From a bacterium (lineage in GTDB: Bacteria; Chloroflexota; Dormibacteria; UBA8260; Bog-877): a DNA stretch of 12,781 nt. The stretch lies in the NCBI GenBank assembly GCA_021817185.1, contig JAKAVU010000044.1, forward strand, positions 1 to 12,781, in the 5' to 3' direction. The first letter of the stretch is position 1; every line of letters starts with the position of its first letter. This document shows, one piece after another, positions 1 through 9,260 of the stretch. The notes below the pieces were generated by a model, which made no database searches, was not told the DNA's origin, and worked only from the letters and a program-made list of their open reading frames with translations. A program made the position numbers and the translations under genes.

Positions 1-1759
<1,759 letters not shown>

Positions 1760-1765
1760 TCACTC

Positions 1766-4700
1766 TCAGCGGCCGATGTCCTCGGCATCGTCGCGCTCGT
1801 CGCGCTCCAGGTTGATGCCCAGTCCCAGCGGCATGTCGGGCATGTCGTCCTCCGCGAACACGATCTGCTCCTCGTTTTCGGACATGATCTCCACCCCCAG
1901 ACCGAGCCCCTGCAGCTCCTTGACCAGGACCCGGAACGACTCCGGGATCCCGGCGTCCAGGGTGTTGTCCCCCTTGACGATCGCCTCGTAGGCCTTGACC
2001 CGGCCCACGATGTCGTCCGACTTGATGGTCAGGATCTCCTGCAGGATGTGGCTGGCGCCGTAGGCCTCCAGTGCCCACACCTCCATCTCCCCGAAGCGCT
2101 GGCCACCGAACTGGGCCTTGCCACCCAGCGGCTGCTGGGTGACCAGGCTGTAGGGGCCGGTGCTGCGCGCGTGGATCTTGTCCTCGACCAGGTGGTGGAG
2201 CTTGAGCATGTAGATGACCCCGACCGTGATCGGCTGCTCGAAGAACTCCCCAGTGCGCCCGTCGCGGAGCATGACCTTGCCGTCGCGCGGCAGGCCCGCC
2301 CGCTCCAGCTCGTCCTCGATCTCAGGCTCGGTCGCGCCGTCGAAGACGGGGGTGGCGACCTTGATCCCGAGCGCGGAGGCGGCCCACCCCAGGTGGGTCT
2401 CCAGCACCTGACCGAGGTTCATCCGGCTGGGAACCCCCAGCGGGTTGAGCACGATCTCGACGGGGGTGCCGTCGGGCATGAACGGCAGATCCTCGATCGG
2501 CAGGATGCGGGCGATGACGCCCTTGTTGCCGTGCCGGCCCGCCATCTTGTCGCCCTGGCTGATCTTGCGCTTCTGGGCCACGTAGATGCGGATCAGCTCG
2601 TTGACCCCGGCCGGGAGCTCGTCCTTGTTGGTGCGGCTGAAGTGCTTGACGTCGACCACCACCCCGCGCTCCCCGTGGGGCACCCGCAGCGAGCTGTCGC
2701 GGACCTCCTTGGACTTCTCGCCGAAGATCGCCCTCAGCAGGCGCTCCTCGGCGGAGAGCTCCGACTCCCCCTTGGGAGTGGTCTTGCCCACCAGGATGTC
2801 CCCCTGCTGGACCTCCGCGCCGACGTAGATGATGCCGCGCTCGTCCAGGTTGCGCAGGCTCTCCTCGCCCACGTTGGGAAGCTCCCGCGAGATCTCCTCC
2901 GGGCCCAGCTTGGTCTCCCGGACCTCCACCTCGAACTCCTCGATGTGGATGGAGGTGTACTTGTCGTCGCGGACCACCGACTCGCTGATGAGGATGGCGT
3001 CCTCGTAGTTGTAGCCCTCCCAGGGCATGAAGGCGACCAGCACGTTCTGGCCCAGCGCGAGCTCGCCCTTGTCGGTCGCGGGCCCGTCCACCAGGACGGC
3101 CCCCGCCTCCACGTGGTCGCCGGGGTTGACGATCACCTTCTGGGAGAGGCAGGTGCCCTGGTTGCTGCGCACGAACTTGTGCACCCCGAACCAGACGTCC
3201 GGCCCCTTGCCGTCCGGGTGGAACAGGATGCCGAGACCGCTGTCCTGGCCGCTGCGGACGATCCTCACCCGCTCGTCGACCTCACCCAGGGGCACGTTGA
3301 CGCCGACCACCGTCCCCGCCGAGGGTGCGGTGATGAGCTCGCCGCTGTCCTTGGCGGCGTAGAGCTCCATGCCGGTGCCCACCACCGGGGAGTCGCTGTT
3401 GACCAGCGGCACCGCCTGGCGCTGCATGTTGGATCCCATCAGCGCCCGGTTGGCGTCGTCGTGCTCCAGGAACGGGATCATCGCGGTCGCCACCGAGACG
3501 ATCTGCTTCGGCGAGACGTCCACGTAGTCCACATCCACGATGGGCACGTCCTTGAAGGTGTGGCGGGTGCGCGCGGGGGTGTGCTCCACCAGGAACCTCC
3601 CCTCCGGGGAGATGGGGGCATTGGCCTGCGCGACCGTGTACTTGTCCTCCTCGTCCGCGGACAGGAAGTGGATCTCGTCGGTCACCCAGGGGACGATCCC
3701 GACCTCGGTGACGCCCGCCTTGGTGAGGGTGGCCAGCTCGGCCGGTCCCACCTTGGTGCCGGCGGGCAGGGCGGCCACCTCCTCGCGCAGCTCCCGGCCC
3801 ACCAGCAGCTCGCCGTCCTGGGGCAGGGTCAGGGAGTGGTGGATCCGCCGGAAGGGGGTCTCGATGAAGCCGAAGTCGTTGACCCGGGCGAAGGTCGCGA
3901 GCGACCCCATCAGTCCGATGTTCGGCCCCTCGGGGGTCTCGATCGGGCAGATCCTCCCGTAGTGGCTGTGGTGGACGTCACGGACGTCGAAGCCGGCGCG
4001 CTCGCGGGAGAGGCCGCCGGGGCCCAGCGCGGAGAGGCGGCGCTTGTGGGTGAGCTCCGACAGCGGGTTGGTCTGGTCCATGAACTGGGACAGCTGGCTG
4101 GACCCGAAGAACTCCTTGATGGCGGCCACCACCGGGCGCGCGTTGATCAAGGAGGCGGCGGTGACCGTGGTCGCGTCGCAGATCGTCATCCGCTCCTTGA
4201 TGATCCGCTCCATCCGCAAAAGCCCGGTGCGGAACTGGTTCTGCAGCAGCTCCCCCACCCCGCGCACCCGGCGGTTGCCGAGGTGGTCGATGTCGTCGGC
4301 CTCCCCGTGCCCGTTGTTGAGCTCGATCAGGCGGCGCATGATCTTGATGAAGTCCTCGTGCGCCAGCACCCGCAGCTCGGGGTCCTCCGCGCGCGCCCTC
4401 GCCTCCGCCTCGGAGAGGCCGAGCCGCTTGTCCAGCTTGAAGCGGCCCACCCGGCCCAGGTCGAAGCGGCGGGGGTTGAAGAACAGCGCCTGCAGCAGGT
4501 TGCGGGCGTTCTCCACCGTTGGGGGGTCACCGGGCCTGATCTTGCGGTAGAGCTCGATCAGGGCCTCGTTGACGTCGTGGCTGGGGTCCTTCTCCAGGGT
4601 GGCGTCGATGTAGCGGTGCTCGGGGTCGTTGTCGACCTCGCGGAAGAACTGGCGGATGTCGTCGTCGCTGGGGTAGCCCAGCGCCCGGATGAGGGTGGTC

Positions 4701-5293
4701 GCCTGGAACTTCCGCTTGCGGTCGATCTTGGCGGTGAGGACGTCCTTGGTCGAGGTCTCGATCTCCAGCCAGGCCCCCCGGTTGGGGATGAACTTGACCG
4801 CGTAGAGGGGACGGCCGGTGACCGGGTGCTCGGCCCCGGCGGTGAAGTACACCCCCGGCGACCGCACCAGCTGGCTCACCACCACCCGCTCGGTCCCGTT
4901 GACCAGGAAGGTACCCTCCCCGGTCATCATCGGGAAGTCGCCCAGATAGACCTCGGACTCCTTGATCTCCCCCGCCGCCTCCCCGGTCTTGATGTGGAGG
5001 CGGGTCATGATCCGCAGAGGCGCCGAGAAGGTCATGTCCCGGTTGCGGCACTCCTCCTGGTCGAACTTGGGCTCTCCGAAGCTGTAGTCCAGGAAGCGGA
5101 GCTCGTAGTTCTTGCCGGTGTAGTCGGTGATCGGGTTGATCTCGTCGAAGAGCTCGCGCAGCCCCGACTCCACGAACCACCTGAAGGAGTTCAGCTGGGT
5201 TTCGATCAGGTTGCCAACCTGGAGCATCTCGGGGATCTTCCCGTAGCTGAGGCGGGCGGGCGCGGAGGGCATGGCAGCACGAATTGGCGGCAT
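1766..5293 (-). CDS. rpoB: DNA-directed RNA polymerase subunit beta
   Basis: Full-length beta subunit of 1175 residues, forming the catalytic core with beta'. The rifampicin-binding cluster spans about residues 396-440. The residues matching E. coli Gln513, Asp516, His526 and Ser531 are all the sensitive type (here Gln403, Asp406, His416, Ser421), so intrinsic rifampicin resistance through RpoB is not predicted. Other hallmarks are [16 protein letters not shown] at about 446, [12 protein letters not shown] at about 914, and the C-terminal [18 protein letters not shown] at about 1063, which contacts beta'. The ATG at 5293 has a GGAG 11 bases upstream; the in-frame ATG seven codons later lacks a Shine-Dalgarno, so the longer form is preferred. 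It follows rplL after 136 bases and precedes rpoC after 105. About 90% of the first 60 codons end in G or C. The minus-strand reading frame is intact throughout. Confidence 0.99.
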   Translation of the reverse strand: MPPIRAAMPSAPARLSYGKIPEMLQVGNLIETQLNSFRWFVESGLRELFDEINPITDYTGKNYELRFLDYSFGEPKFDQEECRNRDMTFSAPLRIMTRLHIKTGEAAGEIKESEVYLGDFPMMTGEGTFLVNGTERVVVSQLVRSPGVYFTAGAEHPVTGRPLYAVKFIPNRGAWLEIETSTKDVLTAKIDRKRKFQATTLIRALGYPSDDDIRQFFREVDNDPEHRYIDATLEKDPSHDVNEALIELYRKIRPGDPPTVENARNLLQALFFNPRRFDLGRVGRFKLDKRLGLSEAEARARAEDPELRVLAHEDFIKIMRRLIELNNGHGEADDIDHLGNRRVRGVGELLQNQFRTGLLRMERIIKERMTICDATTVTAASLINARPVVAAIKEFFGSSQLSQFMDQTNPLSELTHKRRLSALGPGGLSRERAGFDVRDVHHSHYGRICPIETPEGPNIGLMGSLATFARVNDFGFIETPFRRIHHSLTLPQDGELLVGRELREEVAALPAGTKVGPAELATLTKAGVTEVGIVPWVTDEIHFLSADEEDKYTVAQANAPISPEGRFLVEHTPARTRHTFKDVPIVDVDYVDVSPKQIVSVATAMIPFLEHDDANRALMGSNMQRQAVPLVNSDSPVVGTGMELYAAKDSGELITAPSAGTVVGVNVPLGEVDERVRIVRSGQDSGLGILFHPDGKGPDVWFGVHKFVRSNQGTCLSQKVIVNPGDHVEAGAVLVDGPATDKGELALGQNVLVAFMPWEGYNYEDAILISESVVRDDKYTSIHIEEFEVEVRETKLGPEEISRELPNVGEESLRNLDERGIIYVGAEVQQGDILVGKTTPKGESELSAEERLLRAIFGEKSKEVRDSSLRVPHGERGVVVDVKHFSRTNKDELPAGVNELIRIYVAQKRKISQGDKMAGRHGNKGVIARILPIEDLPFMPDGTPVEIVLNPLGVPSRMNLGQVLETHLGWAASALGIKVATPVFDGATEPEIEDELERAGLPRDGKVMLRDGRTGEFFEQPITVGVIYMLKLHHLVEDKIHARSTGPYSLVTQQPLGGKAQFGGQRFGEMEVWALEAYGASHILQEILTIKSDDIVGRVKAYEAIVKGDNTLDAGIPESFRVLVKELQGLGLGVEIMSENEEQIVFAEDDMPDMPLGLGINLERDERDDAEDIGR

Positions 5294-5381
5294 GGGCTAA
5301 AGTTCTCCAGGCAAACGGAAACGTAGGGTGAACTTCACGGGTGAGGGAAGCTCAATGCTACCACACCTGGGAGCCGCACCT

Positions 5382-5397
5382 GCTGGGACACCCCAGC
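5382..5397 (-). promoter_or_regulatory. rplL-rpoB spacer stem-loop
   Basis: The 136-base gap between rplL and rpoB contains a perfect 6-base stem (GCTGGG at 5382-5387, CCCAGC at 5392-5397) with a four-base loop. No T-run follows on the minus strand. In E. coli this junction holds an attenuator and an RNase III processing site; a similar role here is inference. I also looked for a separate rpoB promoter. An extended -10-like TGGTAGCAT lies on the minus strand around 5358, but it has no matching -35, so I do not call one. Confidence 0.35.
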
Positions 5398-5429
5398 CAA
5401 TCGATCCCCTGACCGGCTTGCGGGTCGTG

Positions 5430-5810
5430 TTACTTGATCTCGGCGGTCGCGCCTGCCTCCTGGATCTTCTTGGCCACGGACTCGGCCTCCTCGCGGGTGA
5501 CGCCCTCCTTGACCGGCTTGGGAGCCTGGTCCACCAGGTCCTTAGCCTCCTTCAGGCCCAGCCCGGTGATCTCGCGGACCGCCTTGATGGCGGCGATCTT
5601 CTGGTCGCCGGCGGCGGTCAGGATGACCGCGAACTCGGTCTGCTCCTCGACCTCGGCGGCTGCTGCTGCGGCCGGGGCTGCGGCAACCGCAACCGGGGCG
5701 GCGGCGGTGATCCCGTACTTGTCCTCGATAGCCTTCTTGGCGTTGACCAGGTCCAGGACGGTCCAGTCCGCCAGGGCCTCGACGAAGTCGTCCACTGTCA
5801 CCTTGCTCAT
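5430..5810 (-). CDS. rplL: 50S ribosomal protein L7/L12
   Basis: 126-residue stalk protein, the usual length, present in several copies per ribosome; it recruits and activates translation GTPases. The N-terminal dimerisation and L10-binding domain runs to about residue 33. An Ala/Pro/Val-rich flexible hinge occupies about 35-52. The globular C-terminal domain starts at about [15 protein letters not shown] and includes the GTPase-contact stretch [20 protein letters not shown]. The ATG at 5810 has AAGGAGA about five bases upstream. It lies 60 bases after rplJ in one transcription unit and ends in TAA. Nothing is truncated or unusual in the protein itself; identification is secure. Confidence 0.99.
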   Translation of the reverse strand: MSKVTVDDFVEALADWTVLDLVNAKKAIEDKYGITAAAPVAVAAAPAAAAAAEVEEQTEFAVILTAAGDQKIAAIKAVREITGLGLKEAKDLVDQAPKPVKEGVTREEAESVAKKIQEAGATAEIK

Positions 5811-5862
5811 CTCACTCTCCTTCGCTGGTAGCTGGTTGCTTTGAATTCAATTTTGAAAGAGG

Positions 5863-5880
5863 GGCGGCTCTCAAGCCGCC
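5863..5880 (-). promoter_or_regulatory. Hairpin at the rplJ stop codon
   Basis: A perfect 7-base stem (GGCGGCT at 5863-5869, AGCCGCC at 5874-5880) has a four-base loop. It overlaps the end of rplJ so that the TGA stop (5871-5873) sits in the loop. On the minus strand the stem is followed by a CCTCTTTC stretch that is only weakly U-rich. It could be a leaky attenuator, a processing site or an mRNA stabiliser between rplJ and rplL. The structure is visible in the sequence; its role is inferred. Confidence 0.45.
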
Positions 5881-6413
5881 GCCTGCTTGGCGTCCAACAG
5901 TTGGACCAGGTCGCGGACCGGCGCCTCCAAAAGCCCCACCAACTGGGACATGGGGGCTTCCAGCACCGCCAGCAGCTGGGACATGAGGACGTCCCGACTG
6001 GGCAGCTCCGCCAGCTGGCGAACCTCTGCCGCGGAGAGCACGGTCCCCTCGGCGACTCCGCCCCGGACCATCTCCAGGCGGCGGTTGGTCCTCGCGTACT
6101 CCATCAGGACCCGGGCCGGAGCGCTCAGATCGTCGTAGCTGATGGCGATCGCGGTCGGTCCCACCAGGTGGGGGCTGAGCTCGCTGAGCCCGGCCTCGCC
6201 ACTGGCCCGGCGGGCCAGGGTGTTCTTCACCACCACGTAGTCGATCCCCTCCTGGCGGAGGGCCTGGCGCAGGGTCTCCAACTGAGCGACCGTGAGGCCG
6301 CGGTAGTCGGTGAGCACCGCGCTCTTCATCCGCCCCAGCTTCTCCGCCAGGGCCGCCACGTTCTCCTGCTTGGCCTCGGGGATCCGAGCCGCGCCATGCT
6401 TGTCGGCGATCAT
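5871..6413 (-). CDS. rplJ: 50S ribosomal protein L10
   Basis: 180-residue L10, the base of the L7/L12 stalk, binding 23S rRNA next to L11; E. coli L10 is 165 residues. The N-terminal RNA-binding domain carries AVLTDYRGLTVAQLETLR and VVKNTLARRA. The C-terminal helix contains three tandem 11-residue units at about residues 144-154, 155-165 and 166-176 (MSQLLAVLEAP, MSQLVGLLEAP, VRDLVQLLDAK). By family knowledge each such segment anchors one L12 dimer, so three dimers are predicted. The ATG at 6413 is preceded by AGGAGG nine bases upstream, and that site can be sequestered by an upstream complement (see the leader entry). It heads the rplJ-rplL-rpoB-rpoC unit. Identification is secure; the dimer count is inference. 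Confidence 0.98.
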   Translation of the reverse strand: MIADKHGAARIPEAKQENVAALAEKLGRMKSAVLTDYRGLTVAQLETLRQALRQEGIDYVVVKNTLARRASGEAGLSELSPHLVGPTAIAISYDDLSAPARVLMEYARTNRRLEMVRGGVAEGTVLSAAEVRQLAELPSRDVLMSQLLAVLEAPMSQLVGLLEAPVRDLVQLLDAKQAAA

Positions 6414-6568
6414 TCCGCAAAGCCTCCTGGAGCGCCGGACTCAAGACAGGAGGGCTGAGCGAGGGCGCTGAACAGCGTCTCCGCCTGGCTCACCTGCGCA
6501 GGGTGGGGTTTTGAGCTCTGTTGCCCCTGCGGTCTCGGGTGCCGGCTGATCTCAATGTTGCAACCGTG
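6414..6568 (-). ncRNA. L10-type mRNA leader (autoregulatory 5' UTR of rplJ)
   Basis: The transcribed leader of rplJ has the complementary segments expected for an L10 leader. GCAGGG (6530-6525) pairs with CCCTGC (6503-6498). TGAGC (6492-6488) pairs with GCTCA (6460-6456), enclosing a small CGCT/AGCG hairpin. Near the 3' end CCTCCTG (6453-6447) pairs perfectly with CAGGAGG (6429-6423), which is the rplJ ribosome binding site. In known L10 leaders the L10-L12 complex binds a kink-turn structure and represses rplJL. The placement and pairings fit, but I did not match a covariance model, so the family assignment is inference. Confidence 0.6.
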
Positions 6569-6574
6569 AGTTGG

Positions 6575-6605
6575 ATTATATAGGAGTTCCCAGAACTGGC
6601 CCCAA
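6575..6605 (-). promoter_or_regulatory. Promoter for rplJ-rplL-rpoB-rpoC
   Basis: A perfect -10 hexamer TATAAT lies at 6580-6575 on the minus strand, embedded in CTATATAAT in otherwise GC-rich DNA. A weak -35 TTGGGG is at 6605-6600, 19 bases before TATAAT or 17 before the overlapping TATATA. Transcription would start near 6568, at the head of the L10-type leader. This splits the cluster into two transcription units. Confidence 0.65.
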
Positions 6606-6669
6606 TCGACGGGGCGCATCTGGGAGTCATCGCGGCCCAGCACAAGCTTCGCGATCTGCGGAGACCCCG

Positions 6670-6707
6670 TGGGGAACGATCCCCAGAGCAAGCCCAGAGA
6701 GGCTCGC
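6670..6707 (-). terminator. Tandem hairpins downstream of rplA, without a U-tract
   Basis: Reading the minus strand after the rplA stop, a 7-base stem with one G-U pair (6707-6701 with 6694-6688, six-base loop) is followed at once by a perfect 6-base stem TGGGGA/TCCCCA (6685-6680 with 6675-6670, four-base loop). A competing CCCC/GGGG pairing (6665-6674) overlaps the second stem. No T-run follows, so this is at best a non-canonical terminator or partial attenuator between the two transcription units. The rest of 6606-6763 shows no gene. Confidence 0.3.
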
Positions 6708-6763
6708 CCTGGACCATGCTCCCTGATGCCGCTCGATCGTCGGGCTACTGTGATCCTCCCGCC

Positions 6764-7474
6764 TCAGGCAGCACTCAGGCGTCCGGCCAGCAGGGGATCC
6801 ACCCTCACGCTGGGACCCATGGTGGGAGCCAGGAAACAGGCCCTCACGTAGGAGCCCTTGGCGGCCGAGGGCTTGGCCTTCACGATCGCCTCCATCATGG
6901 CGGCGAAGTTCTGGTAGAGATCCTCGTCTGCGAAGTTGGTCTTGCCGACCGGCACATGGATGATGCCGTAGCGGTCGACCCGGAACTCCACCCGTCCCGC
7001 CTGGACCTCCTTGACCGCCCTGGCGATGTCGAAGGTGACGGTGCCGGCCTTGGGATTGGGCATGAGCCCCCTGGGGCCGAGGATCTTGCCCAGACGTCCG
7101 ACCGAGCCCATCATGTCAGGGGTGGCGAGCGCGACGTCGAACTCGGTGAAGCCCTCCTGGACCTTCTTGACCAGGTCCTCACCGCCGACGATGTCGGCTC
7201 CGGCATCGCGTGCCTCGCGCTCCTTCTCCCCCTGGGCGAAGACAGCGATGGTACGGCTCTTGCCGGTCCCGTGCGGCAGGACCACCGAGCTTCGCACCAT
7301 CTGGTCGGCATGCCTGGGGTCCACCCCCAGACGGACGTGGAGCTCCACCGTCCCCGGGAAGGTGGAGGCGTTCACCTGCTTGACCAGGCTTATCGCCTCC
7401 TTGGGGTCCAGGGCCTCCTTGCCCTCGAGCAACTTGGCCGCTTCCTGATAGCGCTTGCCGTGACCTGCTGTCAT
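6764..7474 (-). CDS. rplA: 50S ribosomal protein L1
   Basis: 236-residue L1, close to the usual length. It forms the mobile L1 stalk on 23S rRNA helices 76-78, moves deacylated tRNA out of the E site, and in many bacteria represses its own operon by binding mRNA. The diagnostic motif [22 protein letters not shown] is present at about residues 126-147. The C-terminal part of domain I contains [10 protein letters not shown]. The ATG at 7474 has AGGAG six bases upstream. It is 57 bases after rplK, and that gap contains a nested hairpin ending next to the Shine-Dalgarno. It is the last gene of the rpmG-led unit. Confidence 0.98.
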   Translation of the reverse strand: MTAGHGKRYQEAAKLLEGKEALDPKEAISLVKQVNASTFPGTVELHVRLGVDPRHADQMVRSSVVLPHGTGKSRTIAVFAQGEKEREARDAGADIVGGEDLVKKVQEGFTEFDVALATPDMMGSVGRLGKILGPRGLMPNPKAGTVTFDIARAVKEVQAGRVEFRVDRYGIIHVPVGKTNFADEDLYQNFAAMMEAIVKAKPSAAKGSYVRACFLAPTMGPSVRVDPLLAGRLSAA

Positions 7475-7488
7475 ATCGGTCTCCTAAT

Positions 7489-7522
7489 GGTGGTTGTGGC
7501 GGGCACTTGATGCCCTCCCACC
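7489..7522 (-). promoter_or_regulatory. Nested stem-loop in the rplK-rplA spacer
   Basis: On the minus strand, GGTGG (7522-7518) pairs with CCACC (7493-7489), enclosing an inner perfect stem GGGCA (7515-7511) / TGCCC (7505-7501) with a five-base loop. The connecting internal loop is asymmetric: two bases on one side, seven on the other. The rplA ribosome binding site AGGAG (7485-7481) lies three bases beyond. Two helices joined by an asymmetric loop is the general shape of known L1 binding sites, so autoregulation by L1 is a plausible but unproven role. Confidence 0.35.
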
Positions 7523-7531
7523 GGTCTTGCG

Positions 7532-7960
7532 TCAGGCGGTTACCTTGACTCCCATGGAGCGGGCGGTCCCCTCCACCATCTTGGCCACAGCCTCGAGATC
7601 GCCCGAGTTGACGTCGGGGAGCTTGGTCTTGGCGATCTCCAAGGCCTGCTCGTGACTCAGCTCTCCGGCCTGCTCCCGGGGGGGCTTGGCGGAACCCTTG
7701 GGAATCCCCGCCGCCTTCTTGATAAGGTCGGCGGTGGGCGGGGTCTTGGTGATGAAGGTGAAGGTGCGGTCCTCGAAGATGGTGATCTCGGCGGGGATCA
7801 CAAGACCCGCCTGGGAGGCGGTCTGGTCGTTGTAGGCCCGGCAGAACTCCATGATGTTCACCGAGTGCTGGCCCAGAGCCGGCCCGATCGGGTAGCCGGG
7901 GCTCGCCTTGCCCGCCTCGATGGCCAGCCGGAGTACGGTCTTGACCTTCTTCTTGCCCAT
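7532..7960 (-). CDS. rplK: 50S ribosomal protein L11
   Basis: 142-residue L11, full length. It folds on the GTPase-associated region of 23S rRNA and is needed for RelA activation and factor function. The N-terminal domain contains the glycine/proline loop before [15 protein letters not shown]; the C-terminal rRNA-binding domain carries [20 protein letters not shown] and ends [10 protein letters not shown]. An oddity is that the usual double proline of the loop (E. coli Pro22-Pro23) reads Tyr23-Pro24 here (SPGYPIGP). The ATG at 7960 has AGGAGG (7970-7975) nine bases upstream; this Shine-Dalgarno overlaps the TAG stop of nusG, suggesting translational coupling. The gap to nusG is 13 bases. Confidence 0.98.
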   Translation of the reverse strand: MGKKKVKTVLRLAIEAGKASPGYPIGPALGQHSVNIMEFCRAYNDQTASQAGLVIPAEITIFEDRTFTFITKTPPTADLIKKAAGIPKGSAKPPREQAGELSHEQALEIAKTKLPDVNSGDLEAVAKMVEGTARSMGVKVTA

Positions 7961-7973
7961 TGAGACTTGCCTC

Positions 7974-8534
7974 CTATCGCAGCCGCTCGACCTGGAGCAG
8001 GTCGAGCTCTACCGGGGTCTCCCGGCCGAACATGTTCACCATCACCTTGAGCTTGCCCTTCTCGGCGTTGATCTCGCCCACCTTGCCGTGGAAGTCCGTG
8101 AAAGGACCGTCCACCACCCGCACCGAGTCACCCTCTTTGAACTCCACCTGGACCTTGGTGGACACGTCCCCTCCGATCTGGTGGAGGATGGAGCGCATCT
8201 CGGTCTCCTGGAGCGGGACCGGGCGAGTGCCGGACCCCACGAAGCTGGTGACCCCGGGGGTGTTGCGGACCACGTACCAGGACTCGTCCGACATCACCAT
8301 CTTGACCAGGATGTAGCCCGGAAAGATCCTCTTGAGGACGTGCCGGCGCTGCCCGTCCTTGATCTCCAGGACCTCCTCGGTCGGGACCAGCACGTCGAAT
8401 ATCTTGTCGTGCATGTCCATCGACTCCACCCTTTTCAGGAGGTTGGCCTTGACCTTGTCCTCATGGCCGGAGTAGGCGTGGATCACGTACCAGCTGGCTT
8501 GCTCAGTAGCTTCCGAGGTTTGGGCTGCGCTCAC
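7974..8534 (-). CDS. nusG: Transcription termination/antitermination factor NusG
   Basis: 186-residue NusG. It binds the beta' clamp of elongating RNA polymerase, affects pausing, and couples to Rho or ribosomal S10. The NGN domain starts at [15 protein letters not shown] (about residues 14-28) and includes FPGYILVKM (71-79) and the [12 protein letters not shown] stretch (89-100). The KOW domain spans about 130-186 with [18 protein letters not shown]. The start is GTG at 8534, supported by GGGAG seven bases upstream and by the short 19-base gap after secE. A 14-residue polar lead precedes the conserved fold, normal for the family. It sits between secE and rplK, the classic arrangement. Confidence 0.98.
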   Translation of the reverse strand: MSAAQTSEATEQASWYVIHAYSGHEDKVKANLLKRVESMDMHDKIFDVLVPTEEVLEIKDGQRRHVLKRIFPGYILVKMVMSDESWYVVRNTPGVTSFVGSGTRPVPLQETEMRSILHQIGGDVSTKVQVEFKEGDSVRVVDGPFTDFHGKVGEINAEKGKLKVMVNMFGRETPVELDLLQVERLR

Positions 8535-8553
8535 GGCTTGGCTCCCGATGACT

Positions 8554-8889
8554 TCATGGCGTGGCGGACGGCTTGGGGGTTGCGGCCGCGCTCGGCGAGG
8601 CCGCCGGAGATGGAGTGACCACCGGGGTGGGGGCGACCGCCGAAGTCGGGGCGGGCGTCACCACGGGCGTGGTCGTGGTGTAGAGGGGCGCCAGGGCGGC
8701 GGTCAGGCCGAAGTCGACCAGGCCCAGGAAGACCCCCAGCAGGACCACGGCCACCACCACCACGCCGGTCATCTGACGGAGCTCCGGCCAGGTGGGCCAG
8801 ACCGTCTTGCGCAGCTCGCTCCATACCTCTCTTAAATAGCTCCCCGACTCCGCCCGCTCCGGGGAGGTGTCGCTTGCGACGTTGGCCAA
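8554..8889 (-). CDS. secE: Preprotein translocase subunit SecE with a long Thr/Pro/Ala C-terminal tail
   Basis: 111-residue SecE, the clamp-like subunit of the SecYEG channel. The conserved amphipathic motif REVWSELRKTVWPTWPEL (residues 20-37) is followed by a single membrane segment at about 41-62. After Tyr70 there is a 41-residue tail made only of Thr, Pro, Ala, Val, Ser and one Lys (nucleotides 8557-8679). Ordinary short SecE proteins end soon after the membrane segment, so this tail is unusual; by known SecE topology it would face outward. The start is TTG at 8889 with AGGA seven bases upstream; no ATG lies before the conserved motif. It lies 24 bases downstream of tRNA-Trp and 19 upstream of nusG. 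The core identity is secure. Confidence 0.95.
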   Translation of the reverse strand: MANVASDTSPERAESGSYLREVWSELRKTVWPTWPELRQMTGVVVVAVVLLGVFLGLVDFGLTAALAPLYTTTTPVVTPAPTSAVAPTPVVTPSPAASPSAAATPKPSATP

Positions 8890-8913
8890 ATTCAGATCCT
8901 CTCAGCCGCTCTG

Positions 8914-8986
8914 CAGGGGCGGCACGATTCGAACGCGCGACCTGCGGTTTTGGAGACCGCTGCTCTACCAGCTGAGCTACGCCCCT
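8914..8986 (-). tRNA. trnW: tRNA-Trp (anticodon CCA)
   Basis: A 73-base cloverleaf on the minus strand. The acceptor arms AGGGGCG and CGCCCCT pair fully. The D stem is GCTC/GAGC. The anticodon stem GCGGT/ACCGC holds the loop CTCCAAA with anticodon CCA. The T arm has GCGCG/CGTGC around TTCGAAT. The discriminator base is G, the usual bacterial Trp identity element. The 3' CCA is not encoded. It sits between rpmG (20 bases away) and secE (24 bases away), the common bacterial arrangement, so it is presumably excised from the operon transcript. Confidence 0.97.
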
Positions 8987-9006
8987 TTGAGCTACCCGCC
9001 TCCGCC

Positions 9007-9159
9007 CTACTTGGTCTCGCGGTGAGCGGTGTGACGGCGGCACCGGCGGCAGTACTTGCGCAGCTCCAGCCGGTCCGGGTCGTTGCGCTTGTTCTTCTGG
9101 GTAGTGTAGTTGCGCTCGCGGCACTCGCCGCACTGGAGGGTGATGATGGTGGCAGGCAC
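9007..9159 (-). CDS. rpmG: 50S ribosomal protein L33
   Basis: 50-residue L33, a small protein near the E site of the large subunit. It is the zinc-binding form, with Cys10, Cys13, Cys37 and Cys40 in two CxxC pairs (QCGECRERN and YCRRCRRHT), and ends HRETK. The start is GTG at 9159, with GGGAG seven bases upstream; the stop is TAG. It is the first gene of the unit leading through tRNA-Trp and secE to rplA. The retained cysteines suggest the zinc-replete paralogue, not the Zur-controlled cysteine-free type; whether a second rpmG exists elsewhere cannot be seen here. Confidence 0.96.
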   Translation of the reverse strand: MPATIITLQCGECRERNYTTQKNKRNDPDRLELRKYCRRCRRHTAHRETK

Positions 9160-9176
9160 CTTAGGACTCCCAAGAC

Positions 9177-9198
9177 AAAAACGCCTGGCCGAGCCAGG
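9177..9198 (-). terminator. Terminator-like hairpin at the very start of the rpmG leader
   Basis: On the minus strand CCTGGC (9198-9193) pairs with GCCAGG (9189-9184) around a three-base loop. After CG comes a run of five T (9181-9177). The hairpin lies between the rpmG promoter and rpmG, beginning only a base or two after the expected transcription start near 9200. A hairpin plus T-run is the form of an intrinsic terminator, but so early in a transcript it may instead protect the 5' end or act as an attenuator. The structure is clear; the role is uncertain. Confidence 0.45.
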
Positions 9199-9206
9199 TT
9201 GGGGTA

Positions 9207-9236
9207 AGTATAGCCCCTGAGTTCGGAGGAGGTCAA
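9207..9236 (-). promoter_or_regulatory. Promoter for rpmG-trnW-secE-nusG-rplK-rplA
   Basis: -35 TTGACC (9236-9231) and -10 TATACT (9212-9207) lie on the minus strand, separated by 18 bases; each matches the housekeeping sigma consensus at five of six positions. The expected start is near 9200, giving a leader of about 40 bases before rpmG. Confidence 0.75.
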
Positions 9237-9260
9237 ACCGCAGGCCGAGTCAAGTCGGAG

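Noticed and set aside
2048..5326. Plus-strand open frame of 1092 codons antisense to rpoB
   Set aside because: The frame is open because strong G/C third positions in rpoB remove stops on the opposite strand. Its product is a Leu/Val/Asp/Gly/His-rich, motif-free sequence, and rpoB is unmistakable.
5345..5400. Separate promoter for rpoB in the rplL-rpoB gap
   Set aside because: An extended -10-like TGGTAGCAT exists on the minus strand, but there is no -35 at a suitable distance, and the gap is consistent with co-transcription from the rplJ promoter.
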